This document shows, piece by piece, positions 1-12,882 of a stretch of 64,000 nucleotides of DNA. The notes under the pieces were generated by a model. The model was not told the DNA's origin, made no database searches, and was given only the letters and a program-made list of their open reading frames with translations. Each line of letters opens with the position of its first letter. The first letter of the stretch is position 1. The stretch is from Caenorhabditis remanei (Eukaryota; Nematoda; Chromadorea; Rhabditida; Rhabditidae): positions 6,553,717 to 6,617,716 of the forward strand of contig NC_071330.1 of the NCBI RefSeq assembly GCF_010183535.1. The letters run 5' to 3'. The position numbers and the translations under genes are program-made.

Positions 1-286
1 TTCCTCTTTTATTTTCTCTTTGTAGAATATGTGTCTGTGTGCTCTGGTTTCTCGAATGTCTCTTTTCTTTTTCTCTCTCTCCCTCTCGCTCTCTCTATCG
101 TCCATTCCGAAATAGGTCTCGAGTGTGCGAGTTTTGATTTCAATTTCAGTTGACACATCATTCTTCTTCTATGTCTGCTATCGATTTATCATTGCAATTT
201 TTCTTTTTCAGGTCCAGAGCAACGGTTCATCGTCGAATCACGCTCCGACTGTCGGCGAGCACCAACTCGGCATTTCGAGCACAAAA
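1..286 (+). promoter_or_regulatory. tlk-1 upstream region and 5' UTR
   Basis: This is pyrimidine-rich sequence with CT runs and no convincing coding content. A strong acceptor (TTTTTCAG, ending at 211) precedes about 75 nt of exon-like sequence that leads to the tlk-1 start codon at 287. It could be an SL trans-splice site or the end of a 5' UTR intron; the sequence alone does not separate these. Confidence 0.5.
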
Positions 287-3200
287 ATGGCTACCGGAGA
301 CACGGGTCACGTTGGAGTGAGTTTTTTTCTAAATCTTGAAAGGTTCTTTGCGCACTGATCTTTCGATATGTTATCTGCGTCAAATTTATTACAAAGTGTG
401 CTTGCCTGTCTTCTTTTGCAAAGAGTTTTCGCGCATACTCCGCAACCGAGTAGCTATGTCGTTTCCCCATCATGTTTTTATTTTCTGTTAGGACGAGTTG
501 GTAGTTATATGTCCGTCGCCCTCTGCTGTCCTAGTCTTTCCACATTCTACTCACTCACTCACTCCTTTCTTTTTCTACCGATTGATTGAACGAACGGATG
601 GAAGAAGGGAGGGGAGGAGGCAGTAAGAGGCGCCATAAGCGGCACTGTTTTTCTCGCACACTCACACACACACACACATTTTCGTCTCATTTCATTTTGT
701 TTCGGTCACGAGTAGAAATTAGAAGAGTCGCATCCATTGATTTATATTCACATCATCTTCAAGTTTATTTTTCAAAATGTTTTAAATCTAAATTGATGAA
801 TTTTTCCAGAACGTAACCTATTTGAGCTCCGGAATGCTCGGCCCAACACAGTTCATGCCACAAAACTCGTCTCATCCGTCAACATCAGTTATGATGCAGC
901 CACCGCAAAACGGTGGAGTTTCACGTTCTTCTCCTACAGAGATGCAACAGTGCATAAAGACGATGTCGGAAGATTCGATCGAAATGCGAGATTACAATTC
1001 TAGTGTTCATCATATGCACCCTCATCAGATGCAAATGCAACATCACATGCAGCCTCAGCAGCAGTATAACATGCCATATCACAATCATCAACAAATGCAG
1101 CAAATGCACTACCAACATGTAAGTCTTTCTCAATCTGTGTAAGCTACGGTGTATTAAAATACTCTCTTTTAGCAGCAACAACAATATCAACAACAAGCTC
1201 AACATCATCAAATGTATCCACCTCAAATTCAGCAACAGTCTCAACAACAGCCACAACAGACTAGTCAACAACCACAATCGTCATCTGCGCCGCAGCACGT
1301 CAATGAGTCAAGCAATCTCTCATCGGCCGGAAGTATATCGGACCGTGAGCCAGAACAACAACACGGTGGCACTCCGCAAAGGTAAGAATATGTAGGAAAT
1401 TTTTAAAACATTTATTTTTCTAAACTACTTTCGTAAGAAGATCAAACATATATTTAATTCAGGCCGACGTCATCACAGACTACAACCACTACCGACAAGA
1501 AATCCGCTAGAAAACGGAGGCGAGTAGGGCACACGGATGAGCAAGCAACTCCAAAACAAGAAAGAAAAATCACCGAGTTTATGAAAGTTGGAGAAGCAGC
1601 TGGTTCAAACAATGTTGCAAGATGTCTGATGACAGAATTCCAACAAAATCAAGGCTCGCCTAAAAGACAAGCACCTGCTCAACAGAATGGATCTAATAAT
1701 TACGAACAACCTCAACAGCAGCACGTTAATCAATATGAAGCGCAACAATCATATTGGACAACGGCTGCACCATCGCTTGGAGCGAATAATCGTGGAACTC
1801 CAACGCCCACCCAACAACAACACTACTCTTCAGATTCTAATTCAAACTCGAATCAATCACCACCAGGTCAAGCTAACCAATCTGGAAGAATGGTGCGGAC
1901 GATAGATGGAGAAACACAAACAGATGCATCACTATCACAGGTTTGTGTTTTTTAATTGTCGTGAAGTAAATATTCGTTATTTTTATTCCAGAGGTTACAG
2001 AATAACAGTCAATCTGTGGATGAAGTTGCCAAAAGAGATCGAATAATCATTGATTATCGCCGTCAACTTGATGAGATGCAATCAAAACATAATGTTGAAC
2101 GTCAAAAGAATGAAGCATCGAAAGAGACGATAAAGCGATTGCTTATCGAAAAGAATGTGTTAGAACGAAAAGCCCTTCGAGATAAAACGGCTGCAGATTC
2201 TCCTCGAATTGGGAGTTTCAAAACGACGCGCACTGGTGATTCATTCCGTGATCAGTGGGTAGATGGTTGGGCATTCGCGGAGATTGAAAAGAAATCTGAT
2301 CAAATCACTGCTGAAAGAAACGAAATCGTGAGCGCATCAGCGCTGTTGAAAAAAAGAAAACCATTGGGAATCGGAAAAGAGCCAAAACGGCCTCAAGCAG
2401 TTAACTCTCAGAATGATTCTAACGGAATGCAACCGTCGACAAGCACCAATGTCAATGGAGATGATGCGATCTTCAGGCGTCCAGAAGAACCAAAAGAAAT
2501 ACAATATCAAGAGTACATTGAGCTAGATGAGATCTATAAACTACGAAGAGAGCATTTAAGAAAAGAAGAAACCGATCTAGGATTGGAGCGAGAGCGATTA
2601 GACCGAGAAAGGCAATATCACATGAGAGAATTGAAACGAGTTGCGAATGAAAGTGCCTCTCAGTTCAAAGATCATCCACTTTTGCACAAAAGATATCTCA
2701 TGCTTAATCTTCTTGGAAAAGGTGGATTCAGTGAGGTGTGGAAAGCATTTGATATCGAGGAGAACCGCTATGTAGCTTGTAAAATACATCATGTCAACAA
2801 AGAATGGAAGGAAGAAAAGAAGGCGAACTATGTGAAGCATGCGATGAGAGAGAAAGATATTCACAAGTCACTTGACCATTGTCGTATTGTTAAACAATAT
2901 GATCTGCTCACTATCGACAATCATTCATTCTGTACTGTTCTCGAATATGTCCCAGGAAATGATCTCGATTTCTATCTCAAGCAAAACAAAGCAATCAGTG
3001 AGAAGGAGGCAAGAAGCATAATCATGCAAGTTGTATCTGCACTGGTGTATCTCAATGAGAAGAGCACACCTATCATCCACTATGATCTTAAACCTGCCAA
3101 TATTTTATTGGAATCTGGCAACACAAGCGGAGCTATCAAAATCACTGACTTTGGTCTTTCCAAGATCATGGAAGGAGAGAATGATGATCATGATATGGGA

Positions 3201-3750
3201 ATCGAACTCACTTCACAATTTGCTGGAACATACTGGTATCTGCCCCCAGAGACGTTCATTGTACCACCACCTAAGATTACATGCAAAGTGGATGTATGGA
3301 GTGTTGGTGTGATTTTCTATCAATGCATTTACGGAAAGAAACCGTTCGGAAATGATTTGACTCAACAGAAGATTCTCGAGTACAATACCATCATAAACGC
3401 TCGAGAAGTGTCATTCCCTAGCAAGCCTCAGGTAAAAACTTTGGGGTTTCATCAGATTATCAAAATGTTTGTTTCAGGTCAGCTCAGCTGCTCAAGATTT
3501 CATTAGGAGATGCCTGCAATATCGCAAAGAAGATCGTGCTGACGTTTTTGAACTAGCAAAGCATGAACTCTTCAAACCCAGAGGAGCGGTAAGTACTTTT
3601 TCGAATATGCTTGTTTCTAATTCATTCTCATGTGACAAATCCTCAAACAAAATTAATCAGAGTTTTCAGACTCGTGCTATTGCTGGATCCATCAGCTCTC
3701 CAAGCATTCCTCGCAGTCCATCGGTGAATCGTGAGGACGACAATTTGTAA
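287..3750 (+). CDS. tlk-1: Tousled-like kinase TLK-1
   Basis: A nuclear Ser/Thr kinase of the Tousled family, which acts on Asf1 and chromatin assembly during S phase and, in worms, supports Aurora B function. Seven coding exons (287-316, 810-1118, 1173-1381, 1463-1940, 1992-3431, 3478-3588, 3670-3750) give 885 residues. The N-terminal third is Gln/His/Pro-rich and low complexity, followed by a basic KKSARKRRR stretch that could be a nuclear signal. A coiled coil covers about residues 350-410, as usual for TLKs. The kinase domain runs from about 575 to 850, with glycine loop GKGGFSEV (from G584), VACK lysine K606, HYDLKPAN with catalytic D707, and DFG D728. The tyrosine in HYD instead of HRD is typical of TLKs. 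The start was chosen because exon 1 (MATGDTGHVG) splices in phase after an acceptor-flanked 5' UTR. All exons join in frame. Confidence 0.95.
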
Positions 3751-4780
3751 TGATCGTCATATATTACCATGTTCTCTCGTGTACGGGTCTCATTTCTATT
3801 GATAATGCTTTTTGTGTTTATTCATTTCCAGTAGTCATGTAAGACACTTGTATTTGAGCCTTCATTTTCCAGTCATCACATTCTTATCCACTTTGGGTTC
3901 CGCTGATTAACGGGTTCCTTTTCACATCATACGTGCTGTTTCAACTCGTTTCTAGTTGTTGTGAGTAGGTCTAATACTCACTTGATGACCCATTCCGTAG
4001 TCGTTTACCAGTGTACAATTTCGCCTTACTCTTTCTCTTTTTGTTCCCTTTTCAGTCCAATGTTTTATAATTAGTATCAAACATAACCTTTTCTCCTTAC
4101 AGGTTCATTTTCAATTCTTACTTGTAATAATCACGTTGTGTCAACTTTCGAACGGATTCGAAGGCCGTTTGTACGAGCAACGTCTCACTTCCTCGATCCG
4201 GTTCGGATTCGTTGTTTCCAACAAATCGACATGACATATCCCTGATCCCGCGATACATTCTTCCTCCCCAATCGTCTCTCCTCCTTTCGTTCCCTCTTCC
4301 AATTTTTGTTTTCGTTTTTTCTAATAATGTATCGGATGCTTTTTATTTATCAGACGCTTCTAGAATCACACCTGGAGTAGTTCTCCTATCCTGTTTCCAT
4401 TATGGTCTTCCCACTCTTTTCACCCCATTTCAGTTGTACATTTGTGAATTGTTTGCTTTGAAACGCTTTGGAAGGTATAAATTATGGATGATTTTTATTA
4501 ATGGGCTGCATTTTTTAAACATCGACTAATCTTCTGGTCCTTCACGACGCCGCCTGAAGAAGCGAAAACGTTCTATGGCTGGGAACTCCAATATAAGATT
4601 GGCCCACGTCCTTTTTAAAAACCTTGGCGATAGTTGTGGAAACCTTACACAATCTTCTCTATCACATCGACACTTCCATGTTTTTTTTCAGAATTAAACA
4701 TTTATTTGTTTTCTTTTTCCAAATTTGAAACGTGTCATGATTAAAACATATTCAGTAATTAAATAAATGCAAAAACCCGT
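3751..4780. other. tlk-1 / NCX convergent 3' region
   Basis: The 3' UTR of tlk-1 and the 3' end of the minus-strand NCX gene converge here. A minus-strand AATAAA lies at about 4704-4709, fitting the NCX gene end. A 105-codon ORF at 4212-4529 has no recognisable domain, splice context or codon regularity and was not called. Confidence 0.6.
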
Positions 4781-7700
4781 TCAATTCCAAACCAGTATAC
4801 CATCAAGAGAAAGGCCAATAAATACAAAGAATGCAATATAAATGAAGACAAGTGAATAAGAATGAATACGTCGTAAGAAGAACTTTTGAGCGAACATTGC
4901 TGTAAATCACACATTAAAACAAATCAGATTTCAGAGAAAACGTACCAATTAATGTGAAGACTAGAGAAATTCCAAGGAATATCATGAGAAGACGATACGT
5001 TGGATTGATTATCATCTAAAAAGTTTATTTTTTAGATTCTCGGAAGCCCACAGTTGACATTTCTCTTTACTTACTGATATTGATTTTCCTTGAATTTTAG
5101 CGATGGTAAACGGTAATCCGAATCCAATCAGAAGATCTGTAACGAGGATTTTGTTTCTTTTTAACCGGTTTTTAATTAGAAACTCACTAAATAATTGACC
5201 ACCAATTGCAGCGGCCATTGCCATCACCGGATATCCTTGTTTAGCAACAGACACGTCAGCAATCAGGTCTCCAATACTATTACTCCATGCGAGAATCGTC
5301 AATCCAAGTACTTCATGTGATACTCTTGACACTACTCCCAACATTGTCACCACGTTTACAACTTCTGATGATATCAAATAAATCCATGCAATTGACATCA
5401 AGAATCCAGCGTATGAAGTGATTCCCTGATTAAAAAAAATTGTTTTGAAGAGTAAAACTGAAGTTTACTTTATAAAATTCTGGTTCTTTGTGCAATTCAG
5501 TGAACACTGATACGATTACTATCAGCAAAGTAGAAAGAATCAATCCGTAAAGCCAAAGACCGGGAGAATTAGGAAATGGAGAAATCGAACAAACTGTAAT
5601 GACAAAGATTCAAAAAGTCGTAGAGAAACGAAGCCACCTTGAATGCAGAAAAGAAGAAAAACTGGACAAATTAGGCAATGAAGAAGAGATATTGGTTTGG
5701 ACCAGGGCTGTTCGTTGTGAGGAATTGTGAGTTTGAAAAGAAATGTTGGAATTATCTGAAATTTAAATTGAGAATTAATATCTCAATGAGGACTTCTTGT
5801 AGATTGAAAAGAAGACAACGGCTACAGTACCGGCCAAGAAGATATAATATTTTGCTTTTTCAGTTGAAAATTCCCAACTTTGAGAGTGTGTCATGGTGAA
5901 ACTAATTGTCCTATCAAGCAGGTTTCTAATGAATCATACAGATCAAAAATAGGTCTCCATTTTTGTAGTTGTCAACTTTTTTGTACGGGCACTTCCTAGC
6001 AAGTTACATATCGACAAAGTAATGACAAAAAAGTTGTCAACTACAAAAATGGAGCTCTATTTTTGATCTGTTCGATACATGAAAAATTTACTTTGTGGGA
6101 AAAATTGTTTTTACTATGACACACTCAAATTTGGACATTTTCAACTAACAAGGCAAAATATGATATCATTTTGGCCGGTACTATATATGGGTCGTGTATA
6201 AAAATTCTCATAAAACTCACATTCACAATACAAATTGTTTTCTGAAAAACATTCATTTCTTTCCAATCTTCTCCGTTTGGCCATGGTTTCAGATGCTCTT
6301 TCAAATCTCCTACAATACCTCCAAACGACCACGTCTTCAGAATTTCAGCTGTTTCGATGGCTGCTTCTATTTTCTGAACTTCATGTGCATGAAGGATGTG
6401 ATGTCCGTGACTTATATAGATATCTTCATCATCATCCAAACTAATAACCGATATCACATCAACTGACTTCACTATCGTCTCTTCTCTTTCCCTTTTCTGA
6501 CGATTATGAAGAATTTGGGAGAGGATTACTGTACAAACATAGATGAGATATATTCCAAGGAAGGCTGAAATATTATTGTATTGTAATGAAACTTCAAAAA
6601 GTAACTCACAAATTGGCATCCAGAATTCGACATGATCGTAAAAAACAAAACAAAGTGCAAGAAACGAGAGAGCAATGAGATAGAAAACAATATCTCGAAT
6701 CGAACTGAATACCTGAAAACTGATGAAATTCAGTTTCTCTGAAAGAGGTCTAAACACACCTCTGCTTTGAATGGTCTTGTGAAAATTGTGACTGCTAAAA
6801 CCATAGTTGTGACAAATAGTCCAGCTCCAAATAGTTCTCCGAGAGCAAGATCTGCTTTCGGAGTTGGACTACTCAAAACTGATGCAATTGCTCCGAACAC
6901 ATCTGGAGCCCCGTTTCCGAAAGCCATGAATGTAACACCCTGAAAATGAATCGAGACTTGAATCATCTCAAAACTTGTAATTCACTCACCGCAACAGATT
7001 CACTGATTCTCAGATGCGCAACAATGGAAGAAATAGAGGGAGAAAAGAAGTCATCAGCTGCCGAACTGACCATAATGAAGAGGAATAACATGTAGATAAC
7101 ACCAACAATTATCAAAAGAATACGAACAGTTGGATTGGAAGCACATTCCACGTATCGAGTCCATAGTAAATACCCACCGCCTTCACAGTTGTCATCATTA
7201 CATTTGACATAGGAACACACTTCTGGAATTGAGACAAAATATAGGAAACTGATAAATGTTATTGTGTAGAAACTATTCCATCAATAGTTTCATCAATATG
7301 ATTTAACATCTCAATTAGAAATTGAAAGAGTTTCTCGATGGCAGAACTTTCAGACATATCCCATAGATACAGAGCTCAGCTGAAAGCTACATATCGCTCG
7401 AAAATGTATTAAGTTTTGCCTTTTTCAGTTGAACACGCCCAATTTTAAGAGTGTGTCATAGTTAAACTAATTGTCCAATCAAGTAGATTTTTAATGAATT
7501 ATTCAGATCAAAGGTAGAACTTCATTTTTATAGTTGATAACTTTTTTGTACGGACACTTCCTAGCAAGTCACATATCGACAAAGTAATTTCTCCCTCAAA
7601 TCGGCCCATTTCAGTGCAAAATAGTGCGAAGCTCTATTTTTGGTCTTTTTGATCTCATGAAAAGTTATTTTGTGGGACAGTTAGTTTTACTATGACACAC

Positions 7701-8062
7701 TCTCAAAGTTGGGCGTCTTCAACTGAAAACGGCAAAACTTGATACACTTTTGAGCGGTACTGTAGACCTCATCTGAAAGCTACAACATAAAGGTTTCGCT
7801 ATTTCAGATCGTTTTTCAATAAAGTTAAACTTTTCAAAATGTCAAAACAACCACCAGAATATCTGAAGTTGAAACTCTGAAACTTACGTGTGCTTGACCA
7901 ATTTCCTTGAACTGTACATTGATCACTATCATCAGGAATACACTCATCAATTTCTTCAGCCACTTTCCATTTTCTAACCAATTTCCCTAAATTCGCTTGC
8001 CATCCATCACATCCATTGATAACAAAACAAAGAATCAGAACAATAAATATCCATTGTTTCAT
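4781..8062 (-). CDS. NCLX-type sodium(cation)/calcium exchanger, copy A
   Basis: A multi-pass Ca2+/cation antiporter of the NCX superfamily, NCLX (SLC8B1) branch. It corresponds to one of the C. elegans ncx-6/ncx-7 pair; which one is not decided. Eleven exons (8062-7888, 7222-6990, 6939-6760, 6712-6610, 6564-6221, 5755-5638, 5593-5469, 5425-5188, 5136-5075, 5015-4946, 4899-4781) encode 588 residues. The N-terminus is a signal peptide (MKQWIFIVLILCFVING), followed by a Cys-containing extracellular part. The alpha-1 repeat holds GNGAPD (N145, D149) and the alpha-2 repeat holds WSNSIGD (W473-D479), the ion-binding motifs. Between them lies a charged cytosolic loop. Introns 1 and 5 each contain a foldback element of one family. 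An SL acceptor (ATTTTCAG) lies 10 nt before the start codon. Part of exon 8 is identical to copy B. Confidence 0.93.
5828..6180. mobile_element. Foldback MITE, family 1, copy 1 (NCX copy A intron 5)
   Basis: A near-palindromic element with ends TACCGGCCAA and TTGGCCGGTA, flanked by TA, as for Tc1/mariner-type MITEs. The arms share a GAGAGTGTGTCATGGT block and a segment around TTTTTTGTACGGGCACTTCC. It sits wholly inside an intron of the exchanger. Related copies lie at 7392-7759 and 28036-28554. Confidence 0.8.
7392..7759. mobile_element. Foldback MITE, family 1, copy 2 (NCX copy A intron 1)
   Basis: Inverted arms begin TATCGCTCGAAAATGTATT on the left and, read on the other strand, TACCGCTCAAAAGTGTATC on the right. 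The interior contains the family block AGTGTGTCATAG and the TTTTTTGTACGGACACTTCC block. It lies in the first intron of the exchanger gene. Confidence 0.78.
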
Positions 8063-8074
8063 TTGAGGAAACTG

Positions 8075-9305
8075 AAAATTTCTCTCTTTTTTTTCTGATT
8101 CAGATCATATCAAAAGAGCAAATATAGGTCAGAATGAGGTGAAAGGAAAGGAAAATTGTGGGTTTCCGAATCAGGCGGGTAATTAAATCGCAATTTTTAT
8201 GCGGTCGCAGAAAAAGAGAATGATAAGAATTTGATGACTGCTCAACTGCTCCACGTCATTGACAACTTCTTGTAATCACATTTATTTGATTATTCGAATT
8301 GGTAACGCCTGTTTTTTTAATTGAGGGGGAGGAACTGTTTTGTTTTTCCTAAATATCAAAAGATGATTCACATGAGGGGGGAGAGTTGAGTTTTGGTCTC
8401 AAAAATGGGTCATTTGTTTTTTTAATCGTATCTGTCAAGGTGGTTTAATTTCTATTAGCACATTATGACAGGCATTATCGGCACTGAATATTCGGAGAGA
8501 ACAGAAAAGAAAAAAGGTTTTCAAGAAAATTTTGATAGAGCACGGTAGTTATAATATAACAATCGAAATATATTTTTGAAATTCATCATTTACCGATCCA
8601 ACAGAGTTCTTTGTTCCACGACCTCAAATCTACAGTTTTATAGATTTTTCTATTTGTAATATATAACTAAAGTCTTGTTTCAGCAATCATCAATCAGAGT
8701 CAACTTACTATTCCTTGACCTTATTCTACATTTTTATCAGTTTTACATGAAATGATAAACTGATCGAACTACTATCAAACAGGATAAGAAACCACATTTT
8801 TTGAGAAAAAGTGAGAAAAATTGAACAATTCGGCAGGAAATAAACTGTGAAAACGGGGGGAATCACATGAATATTAGGGGGCGACGAATAGCTGAAAAAG
8901 GAAATATGACGGGAAGGGAATCTTCTTTCTCTCACTTTTTTCTTGTCCTTTTATTGTTTTTTTTCTCTTCCGTTCACTATCAGAACGGAAAGATGTAAGC
9001 CAGATTAAAAGTCATCTGAAATATTTATTTATTTTGCGTGGGTCACCTTTAAACTTCTCTAAAAACTTGGTATTAACTGACACAGTTCGCCAATTGTTCA
9101 CAATTTTTAATACCGGAAAATGTTGATCTTGACAGTTCTGACCTTTCGGAATACTTTCATTTGATGACTCGTTCAGATTTCAATCGTTGTTTTATTTTTC
9201 AGCACTCATAAAATCAGAAAATACAGTAACCCGTTTCTCGAAAAGAAATCACAATCGCATACCAAAATGAAAGAAATATACAAAATCCTGTCTAGAAATA
9301 AACAA
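8075..9305. other. Spacer between the two NCX genes
   Basis: AT-rich sequence that holds the upstream region of copy A and the 3' end of copy B. It has G-run and CTTTT-rich stretches (8331-8400, 8850-8960) but no convincing ORF, RNA gene or repeat. Confidence 0.55.
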
Positions 9306-12300
9306 CTAATTCCAAACTAAAACTCCAGTTTCAGAAAGAAGAACAAAAACTATAAAAGCTATGTAAATTGATATTAAAACCGCTGCATGGGGCCGTTGAA
9401 GACGGAATTTTTGAACAGGAATTCCTGAAATTTCAATTGGATTTTAGGTATTTGAGAGAATTGACTACCAATGAGGGTAGCTAATAAAGAAATAGCTAGA
9501 AACAAGATGAGTAAACGATATGTCGGGTTAATTGTCATCTGAAATTGAACGAGTTTATCAAAGAAAAATCGTGGAGAATACTGACCGAAATGTATTTTCC
9601 TTGCAACTTTGCAATTGTAAATGGTAATCCGAATCCCATCAATAGATCTGAATTATTAGTTTTATTTATATATATATATATATGAATAATCTCCCAGATT
9701 CCATATGACTCACTGAATAACGGTCCTCCAATAGCAGCAGCCATCGCCATTCTCGGATAACCTTGTTTCACAACAGACACGTCAGCAATCAGGTCTCCAA
9801 TACTATTACTCCATGCGAGAATCGTCAATCCAAGTACTTCATGTGATACTCTTGACACTACTCCCAACATTGTCACCACGTTTACAACTTCTGATGATAT
9901 CAAATAAATCCATGCAATTGACATTATGAATCCTGCGTATGAATAAATTTCCTGTAAGAGAAAGGTCACTGAATGAATCAAGAATTGAATAATAACCTTG
10001 TAATATTTCGGCTGAACTCCCAACTCCGTGAAAACTATCAAAAAACCAGAAATGATGACGGAAACTGCCAATCCATAGAGCCACAATCCCGGACTACCAG
10101 AAAACGGAGATTTCAGGAAAACTGAAAGATTGCTTTACGAAACACCGATTAATATCCGAGATAACGTTGTTATGATCCATTTTTGCAAAAAGAATTTCGA
10201 ACAGATTTCTTATCTCGAAATCCTAGTTTTCTTTTTTCAACCGTTTTCCATTCTTTCTCTTTCTCGACTGCTATCCTTCACTAAACAAATGGGCGGAGTC
10301 GAGGCGCACACAAAAGATAGTGGGCGGCGGAACCCGCGAGGCGTCGGCTGCTGCATTCAAACACCTCTTGGCAGGCGTCACCGCTGTTGGCTGTGAAGAT
10401 TACTATTCCCAACGCTTGGAATGAACAAAAGTGATTATTACCAATCCTTTTCTGAGCCAATTTTCAAGAAGAAAATAAAATTTTGATAACAACTCACATT
10501 GGAGAGAGAATAAAAGAAAGGCTGGACAAATGAAAGCGTGAATTAGAGTTAGTGGTTTGGACCAACTTTGTTCGTTCAATGGAATTGTCAGTCTGAATAA
10601 GAAGACGGGACCTACCTGAAATGTAAAATATTTGAATTAGTTTACAGAGAATTCGCCTACATTTATGTAGGATAAAACTTTCGAGAAAATATTCATCTCT
10701 TCCCAGTCCTCGGCATCAGGACGTGGATCCAAGTGTTCCACCAGATCAGTTATGATTCCTCTCGATTGCCAACTACTGATTTTTCTTGGTTCTGGAACAA
10801 GACTAGCAGCTCTACTTCTTGCTTCATGGCCTTGAAATACATGTCCATGAATAACAACGAATTCTTCATCTTCATTTGATAACTCGCTTTCTGAAAGAAT
10901 GAAAACCAGTCTAGAATTGAAATATTGACATTAGAAACCTCGTCTCGAAATTCCCAAATGATTATTCTTTGAATATGGATGCAAATGATTCACATTTCCA
11001 TCTCCATTCACCAAGAATGAAGCTCTTTTCGTGTATCTTCGTGGCGTTTGAGCTTTCTCAGCCATGTGTTCTTTCAGTTTGTCAATTGCTCCCGTAACAA
11101 CTGATATTTCGGGAAATGGGGCTGCTGAAAGGGAGTTCAGTTCACTTGTCATATTATAAATGTCTCACTTTGTTCCTGCACTTCAATTTCAGGAATAACT
11201 GGCATCGGAGCAATACTATGAACACTTTTTCGGCTTCTCTGACTTCTTTTACTCTTCGTACTGTTCTTCTTTTGAATTGCTTTCCGCTTTCGATTATGAA
11301 CTGCTTGAGCTCCAAATACTGTCAGAACGTACAGTAAGTATAGTCCCAGAAATGCTGAAAATATATTTTTTAAAAAGAAAAAGAAAAGAAATACTCACTC
11401 AAAGGCATCCACAAAGTGACTCGATTATAGAAAATAAAGCAGAAACCAAGAAAAGAAAGAGCGATTAAATAGAAGAGAAGATCACGGATTGTACTGAATA
11501 CTTCTACATCGAAAGGAGAAGTTAAAATGATTGTAGAGACAACCATTGTCGTGACAAAAAGACCTCCACCGAATAGTTCTCCGAGAGCAAGATCTGCTTT
11601 TGGAGTTGGACTACTCAGAACTGATGCAATTGAACCGAAAACATCTGGAGCTCCATTACCAAATGCCATGAATGTGACACCCTGCAAAACAACTGACTAT
11701 TTTTTGATTTCTTTCAATTCAGACAACTCACTGCAACAGATTCACTAATTTTCAAATGAGCAACAATGGAAGAAATGGATGGAGAAAAGAAATCATCGGC
11801 TGCAGAGCTGACCATAAGGAATAGAAGTAACATATAAAGGACTGCAGAAATTATAATGAAAACCTGAATGTTTTTAGTTTCAAGTGACAGAAAAGTGAAA
11901 AAAAATAGTTACTCTCGAAACAGTATTCGGAGCACATTCCACGTATTGAGTCCATAGAAGATATCCACCGCCTTCACATGCATCATCGTTACAGTTCACG
12001 TAGTCGCATGTATCTAGGAAATCATTCATTGAAGATGTAAATAGAATTCAAAACTATCCAATATAGAGTAATACGTCTAAGAATTATAGCTTCCCACAAG
12101 CTAGAATCTATCTTCAATCAAAGAATGAGCATTTTATGCCAACATGAGACATCGCGTCGAATTTCTTCAGAACTCGATAAAATGGCCAACTTTGAGAGTG
12201 TATTTCGGAGCCACCTGATTGTCCGATAAACTCAACTTTGTATCATTTTTGTAGTTGGTCATTTTTTGTAGGGACATTACCTTGAAAGTTACAGGTAATC

Positions 12301-12882
12301 AAAATCCTTTCTCCCTGAAACAGACTAATTTCAGTGCATATTAGCGAAATTTTGAAGCTTTTCACTTTGACAACCTGTAACTTTCATGGTAGTGCCCCTA
12401 CAAAAAAATAGTCAACTACAAAAATGTTGTGTTATTTTTTCTCTGTTCAATCCATACAAAATTGAATTTATTGGACAATCAGATGACACCGAGATACACT
12501 CTCAAACTTAGTTATTTTCCACAGAAAACCTATACTGATTTTGTTTATTCCCTTTTAATAATTTTCAATAACTCACTTCATATATTGTTGGATAAAACCG
12601 TGTTTTATATCAGCATAAAATAAATCATTATTTGTGTTCTGATGATTCCTTCGTTATCATTTTTAGATTATATCAGTTCTATATTTAGTTTGATCACCCT
12701 CTCTCTCTTTCTCCTCTCTTACCCTGATGACTCCAGTTCGATTTGAGTTCACATTTCTCAGCATTACAGAGATTCGATCCGTCTTGTTTTGAGAAAAAAC
12801 TATTCAGAAACCGAGCTTCAGAGGATTGAAATGATATTAGAATTAGGAGAAATGAGCATATAAGGGGCTTGAATTGTGCCAT
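9306..12882 (-). CDS. NCLX-type sodium(cation)/calcium exchanger, copy B
   Basis: Tandem paralogue of copy A and the other member of the ncx-6/ncx-7 pair. Thirteen exons (12882-12723, 12013-11913, 11863-11732, 11681-11399, 11354-11169, 11124-10939, 10890-10661, 10615-10498, 10121-9997, 9951-9714, 9647-9586, 9538-9469, 9424-9306) give 669 residues. It has a signal peptide (MAQFKPLICSFLLILISF), alpha-1 GNGAPD (N140) and alpha-2 WSNSIGD (D560). The loop between the repeats is about 80 residues longer than in copy A and very basic and Ser-rich. The intron that splits copy A after its alpha-1 exon is absent here, while copy B has extra introns elsewhere. The start is the ATG just after an SL acceptor (CTTTTCAG). 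A nearer ATG 4 nt downstream of that acceptor is out of frame and opens only a short overlapping ORF, possibly damping translation. Confidence 0.92.
12183..12520. mobile_element. Foldback element, distant relative of MITE family 1
   Basis: Inverted arms carry AACTTTGAGAGTGTATTTCG on the left and the complement (ATACACTCTCAAACTTAG) on the right, with a second inverted pair around TTTTTGTAGTTGGTC. Both arms resemble family 1 but are diverged. It lies in the first intron of exchanger copy B, as family-1 copy 2 does in copy A. Confidence 0.65.

Noticed and set aside
4212..4529. 105-codon ORF downstream of tlk-1
   Set aside because: Hydrophobic, low-information translation without domain or splice support; it lies where two 3' UTRs meet.
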